Shown: piece after piece, positions 5,706 through 7,806 of the stretch
Layout: each line of letters begins with the position of its first letter
Numbering within the stretch: position 1 is the first letter of the stretch
The notes under the pieces: model-generated
Seen by the model: the letters and a program-made list of their open reading frames with translations, nothing else
What the model was told of the DNA's origin: nothing
The model's database searches: none
Source of the DNA: an uncultured bacterium
Lineage (GTDB): Bacteria > Desulfobacterota > Binatia > HRBIN30
Length of the DNA stretch: 7,806 nt
NCBI GenBank assembly: GCA_937975525.1
Contig: CALJUJ010000476.1
Span: forward strand, 1-7,806
Direction of reading: 5' to 3'
Translations under genes and position numbers: made by a program

Positions 5706-6818
5706 ATGAAGATTCCAAGAGAAATGATGGCGGTCGTCACCACCGGCAACGGTGGCTTCGATCGGCTCGAGTACAAGGCGGTGCCGACGCCGATGCCGGG
5801 TCCCGGCGAAGTGCTGCTTCAGGTCCTCGCCGCCGGCGTGAACAACACCGAGATCAAAACGCGCCTCGGTTGGTACTCCAAGAGCGTCGCCGCGGCGACC
5901 AACGTCCAGGCCGGCGTCGAAGAGACGGATCCGACCCAGAAGGAAGACGGCGGCTGGAACGAGAAGACGCCGTTCCCGCTCATCCAAGGGACCGACTGCT
6001 GCGGCAGGGTCGTCGCCGCGGCGGACGAGGCGGGCGCAGACCTGGTCGGCAAGCGCGCGCTGGTGCGTTCGTGCATGCGCGGCCCCGAGGGCTTCGCGGC
6101 GCTCGACAATGTCTGGATGGCGTCCGACTTCGACGGCGCATTCGCGCAGTTCGTCGCCGTGCCCGCGACCGAGGTGTTCCCCGTCGACTGCGACTGGAGC
6201 GACGCCGAGCTCGGGTCGATTCCCTGTGCCTACGGTTCCGGCGAGAACATGGTCCACCGGGCGCGTGTGCAGGCGGGCGATCACGTCGTCGTACCCGGCG
6301 CATCGGGAGGCGTCGGCTCGGCCGTGGTGCAGCTGGCGCGGCGCCGGGGCGCACGGGTCTCGGCATTGTGCGGTGCAGCGAAGCAGGAGGCCGTGCGGGC
6401 GCTGGGCGCCGAGCGGGTCTACGTCGGCCGTCCGGGCGAGCCGGCCTGGTCGCGCCTGGTGGCGGAGCTGCGGCATTCCGCCGACGTGGTCATCGACAAC
6501 GTCGGTGGTGATGGCTTCCCCGACATGCTGGAGGCGCTGAAGCGTGGCGGTCGCTATGCGACCAGCGGTGCGATCAGTGGACCTTTGGTGCAGCTCGACT
6601 TGCGGACCATGTACCTCCGCGACCTGACCCTGATCGGCTGCACCGCATGGGACGAGCCGGTGTTTCCGAATCTCGTCGGCTACATCGAGCGCGGCGAGAT
6701 CCGACCGCTGGTGGCGGCCGTCTTTCCCCTCGGCGAGATCGTCGAGGCGCAGCGCCGGTTTCTCGAAAAGCAGCACGTGGGCAAGTTCGTGCTCATCCCT
6801 CCCGCGGTCGAAGACTGA
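5706..6818 (+). CDS. Medium-chain dehydrogenase/reductase, quinone-oxidoreductase-like
   Basis: This 370-residue protein of the MDR superfamily should be an NAD(P)H-dependent cytoplasmic oxidoreductase acting on an aldehyde, alcohol, quinone or activated alkene. The N-terminal GroES-like domain has the PTPMPGPGEVLLQVLAAGVN opening and GTDCCGRVV at about 95-103. The nucleotide-binding motif GASGGVG is at residues 198-204, in the Rossmann domain, followed by DVVIDNVGGDGF. The position of the first catalytic zinc Cys in alcohol dehydrogenases is occupied by the VNN of AAGVNN, and the four-Cys structural zinc loop is absent, so a zinc-independent reductase is likelier, though databases may label the family 'zinc-binding'. 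An extended loop (GWYSKSV to GGWNEKTPF) is characteristic of its subgroup. ATG 5706 has GAGAAAG upstream; ATG 5724 or 5727 (MMAVV) are alternatives. Its stop codon overlaps the ribosome binding site of the SRPBCC gene, so the two should be made together. Confidence 0.93.
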   Translation: MKIPREMMAVVTTGNGGFDRLEYKAVPTPMPGPGEVLLQVLAAGVNNTEIKTRLGWYSKSVAAATNVQAGVEETDPTQKEDGGWNEKTPFPLIQGTDCCGRVVAAADEAGADLVGKRALVRSCMRGPEGFAALDNVWMASDFDGAFAQFVAVPATEVFPVDCDWSDAELGSIPCAYGSGENMVHRARVQAGDHVVVPGASGGVGSAVVQLARRRGARVSALCGAAKQEAVRALGAERVYVGRPGEPAWSRLVAELRHSADVVIDNVGGDGFPDMLEALKRGGRYATSGAISGPLVQLDLRTMYLRDLTLIGCTAWDEPVFPNLVGYIERGEIRPLVAAVFPLGEIVEAQRRFLEKQHVGKFVLIPPAVED

Positions 6819-6822
6819 GGAG
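6816..6822 (+). promoter_or_regulatory. Ribosome binding site overlapping the reductase stop codon
   Basis: TGAGGAG contains both the TGA stop of the reductase (6816-6818) and a GAGGAG Shine-Dalgarno site nine bases ahead of ATG 6832. This arrangement suggests translational coupling of the two genes. Confidence 0.75.
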
Positions 6823-6831
6823 AACCGTTCG

Positions 6832-7566
6832 ATGCCGGTGTGGGACGATTGGCAGGTGGTCGGCCGTAGCTTTCGTCGTTTCGACGACCTGGAGGAGGAT
6901 CGTCGCGCCGAGGTCCGGCGTGGGACGACGCACGCGACCCCGGTGACGATCCGTGACGACTTGCTGTGGGGAAGTGTCTTCCGCTTCGTTCGCGACGTCG
7001 CGCCCGTGGCGTTGGCGGCGGTCTTCCACGACTACGACGGCCAGGTCCGCTTCGTTCCCGGCATGACGGAAACCCGGGTCGTCGGTTGGGCGGGGAAGTG
7101 CGCTCGGGTCTACCATCGCATCAACCCGCTGACGTTCGTGGCGCCGGCTGCCCAACGCCGGTGGCCGGCAGCGATCTATGGCGCGTTGACCTACGCGTAC
7201 TTCCTCGACGAGGAAGTGTTTCCGGTTGCCGCCGAGGAGGGGGAGGGCTACGCGATTCGCTGGACGATCCCCGTGGACACGCAGGTGCTCGGGGCGCGCG
7301 AGAACGGCGAGATCCAGTTCACGCCGTTCTCGGGCGGGACGTTGGTGACCTACAACAATGCCACCGAGCCGTTCGGCTACCGCGCGCTACGCGCATGGCT
7401 GCCGGATCGTTTCGTCGAGCGCGGCTATGGCGCGCTCGGTGAGCTGGCCCGTGACTACTACCGGCGCACCGTGGACGGCTTCGTGGAGTCGGCCAGCGTT
7501 CTCGCTGCCGCCGAGGTCGGCATGGCCATCGAGCGCATGCAGTTGCGCTTGCGCGAAGGAAGCTGA
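6832..7566 (+). CDS. SRPBCC (START-like) fold protein of unknown ligand
   Basis: This 244-residue cytoplasmic protein has no signal peptide or membrane segment. The stretch DVAPVALAAVFHDYDGQVRF (residues 55-74, continuing VPGM) matches the opening helix of SRPBCC/polyketide-cyclase-like proteins, where '...Dyd...rF.P.m' introduces a strand (TETRVVG). Later strands (YAIRWTIPV, GEIQFTPFSGGTLVTYNN) and a long C-terminal helix (about 195-240) complete a ligand-cavity fold. Proteins of this fold bind lipids, polyketides or aromatic compounds; some are cyclases or hydratases, others only carriers. It is longer than the usual ~150 residues because of a segment at ~90-135 between strands. Its start is secured by the ribosome binding site at 6816-6822. 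Coupling to the upstream reductase suggests they act on the same small hydrophobic compound, which is inference. The exact family is not known to me. Confidence 0.85.
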   Translation: MPVWDDWQVVGRSFRRFDDLEEDRRAEVRRGTTHATPVTIRDDLLWGSVFRFVRDVAPVALAAVFHDYDGQVRFVPGMTETRVVGWAGKCARVYHRINPLTFVAPAAQRRWPAAIYGALTYAYFLDEEVFPVAAEEGEGYAIRWTIPVDTQVLGARENGEIQFTPFSGGTLVTYNNATEPFGYRALRAWLPDRFVERGYGALGELARDYYRRTVDGFVESASVLAAAEVGMAIERMQLRLREGS

Positions 7567-7642
7567 GAGGCGAGGAACGGCTCGATGCTCGCCGATCGTA
7601 GCCGATGCGCGCCTGCCGGCGGCCCCTTGCCGGATAGGGCTT

Positions 7643-7665
7643 GCGCGCCCCGACGCGGGGCGCGC
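7643..7665 (+). terminator. Perfect nine-pair GC hairpin downstream of the SRPBCC gene
   Basis: GCGCGCCCC (7643-7651) pairs with GGGGCGCGC (7657-7665) around the five-base loop GACGC. It lies in the 197-base gap before the kinase gene. No T run follows, so it is either a weak intrinsic terminator for the reductase-SRPBCC operon or an mRNA-stabilising structure. Confidence 0.45.
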
Positions 7666-7763
7666 TCGGTAGTCGTCGGTGCGACGCCGGTCGCGCGCGC
7701 GGTCGCGTGTCGGGTTCGCCGGCAACGTAGTGATGCGATGGCTCGACGTCGAAGGGGCTCTCC

Positions 7764-7806
7764 ATGAACACGGTCCTCGGCATCGATCTCGGCACCCAGA
7801 GCATCA
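7764..7806 (+). CDS. FGGY-family carbohydrate kinase, start only (cut by window end)
   Basis: Only the first 14 codons are present: MNTVLGIDLGTQSI. The GIDLGTQS stretch (residues 6-13) is the phosphate-1 loop of the sugar kinase/Hsp70/actin ATPase fold, in the form typical of xylulokinases and other FGGY kinases. These phosphorylate sugars or polyols using ATP in the cytoplasm. Asp8 is expected to take part in Mg-ATP binding. AAGGGG at 7752-7757 sits six bases ahead of ATG 7764, a good ribosome binding site. The substrate cannot be judged from this fragment. It is co-directional with the reductase-SRPBCC pair but separated by 197 bases with a hairpin, so it is probably its own transcription unit. 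Confidence 0.75.
   Translation, partial: MNTVLGIDLGTQSI

Noticed and set aside
5382..6776. Very long minus-strand open frame (464 codons) opposite the reductase
   Set aside because: It mirrors the codon positions of a clearly real plus-strand gene, as GC-rich genes often do. Its translation is His/Arg/Ala-rich with no motif, while the plus strand has GASGGVG and family-wide patterns.
7585..7767. 60-codon plus-strand frame with GAGG upstream, ending in an ATGA overlap with the kinase
   Set aside because: It is composed mostly of Arg, Ala and Gly with no recognisable pattern and spans a strong hairpin. It is probably chance, though not fully excluded.
1..7806. tRNA or rRNA genes, CRISPR arrays, insertion sequence ends
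   Set aside because: No cloverleaf-like segment with TTC-loop sequence, no regularly spaced direct repeats, and no transposase or terminal repeats flanked by target duplications were seen by eye.

Overview
The window is strongly GC-rich, with GC-ending codons in every real gene, no introns, tightly packed genes and Shine-Dalgarno sites ahead of several starts. This points to a high-GC bacterium. The gene mix (crotonases, a medium-chain reductase, a remnant of a zinc-ribbon protein, a remnant of a two-gene nucleotidyltransferase module) would suit a soil or marine deltaproteobacterial, Myxococcota-like or Binatota-like genome. That placement is inference only.

Left part (1-587): no intact gene. 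Nine codons at the left edge may be the end of a gene that starts outside the window. At 218-562 two short overlapping reading frames look like the worn-down start of a small helical protein plus nucleotidyltransferase-fold gene pair. Next come two divergently transcribed membrane genes: an unassigned, aromatic-rich multi-spanning protein on the minus strand (588-1406, probably starting at TTG behind a very strong ribosome binding site) and a complete type I ABC exporter half-transporter on the plus strand (1596-3422) that resembles lipid-linked-oligosaccharide flippases.

Middle part (3424-5350): a GC-rich hairpin follows the ABC gene. Then comes a crotonase with both catalytic glutamates (3470-4243, plus). 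It converges on a long imperfect inverted repeat (4247-4313) shared with the 3' end of a half-length Gdt1/UPF0016 cation transporter (4313-4585, minus). A second crotonase (4652-5350, minus) lies upstream of the transporter on the same strand and lacks the first catalytic glutamate, so it is probably not a simple hydratase.

Right part (5351-7806): a 355-base divergent gap holds a 40-codon zinc-ribbon reading frame that appears to be the detached N-terminus of a larger protein. It is followed by a co-directional set: a medium-chain dehydrogenase/reductase (5706-6818), an SRPBCC-fold protein coupled to it (6832-7566; its ribosome binding site overlaps the reductase stop codon) and, after a hairpin-containing gap, the first 14 codons of an FGGY-type sugar kinase (7764 to the window end).

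The genes do not form one recognisable pathway. Acyl-CoA handling (two crotonases) and carbonyl or alkene reduction (reductase plus SRPBCC protein) are the main themes, with transport genes between them. I did not find a convincing new multi-gene system. The points most worth a second look are the unassigned membrane protein, the reductase-SRPBCC pair, the altered crotonase, the half-size transporter, the long inverted repeat, and the two gene remnants.
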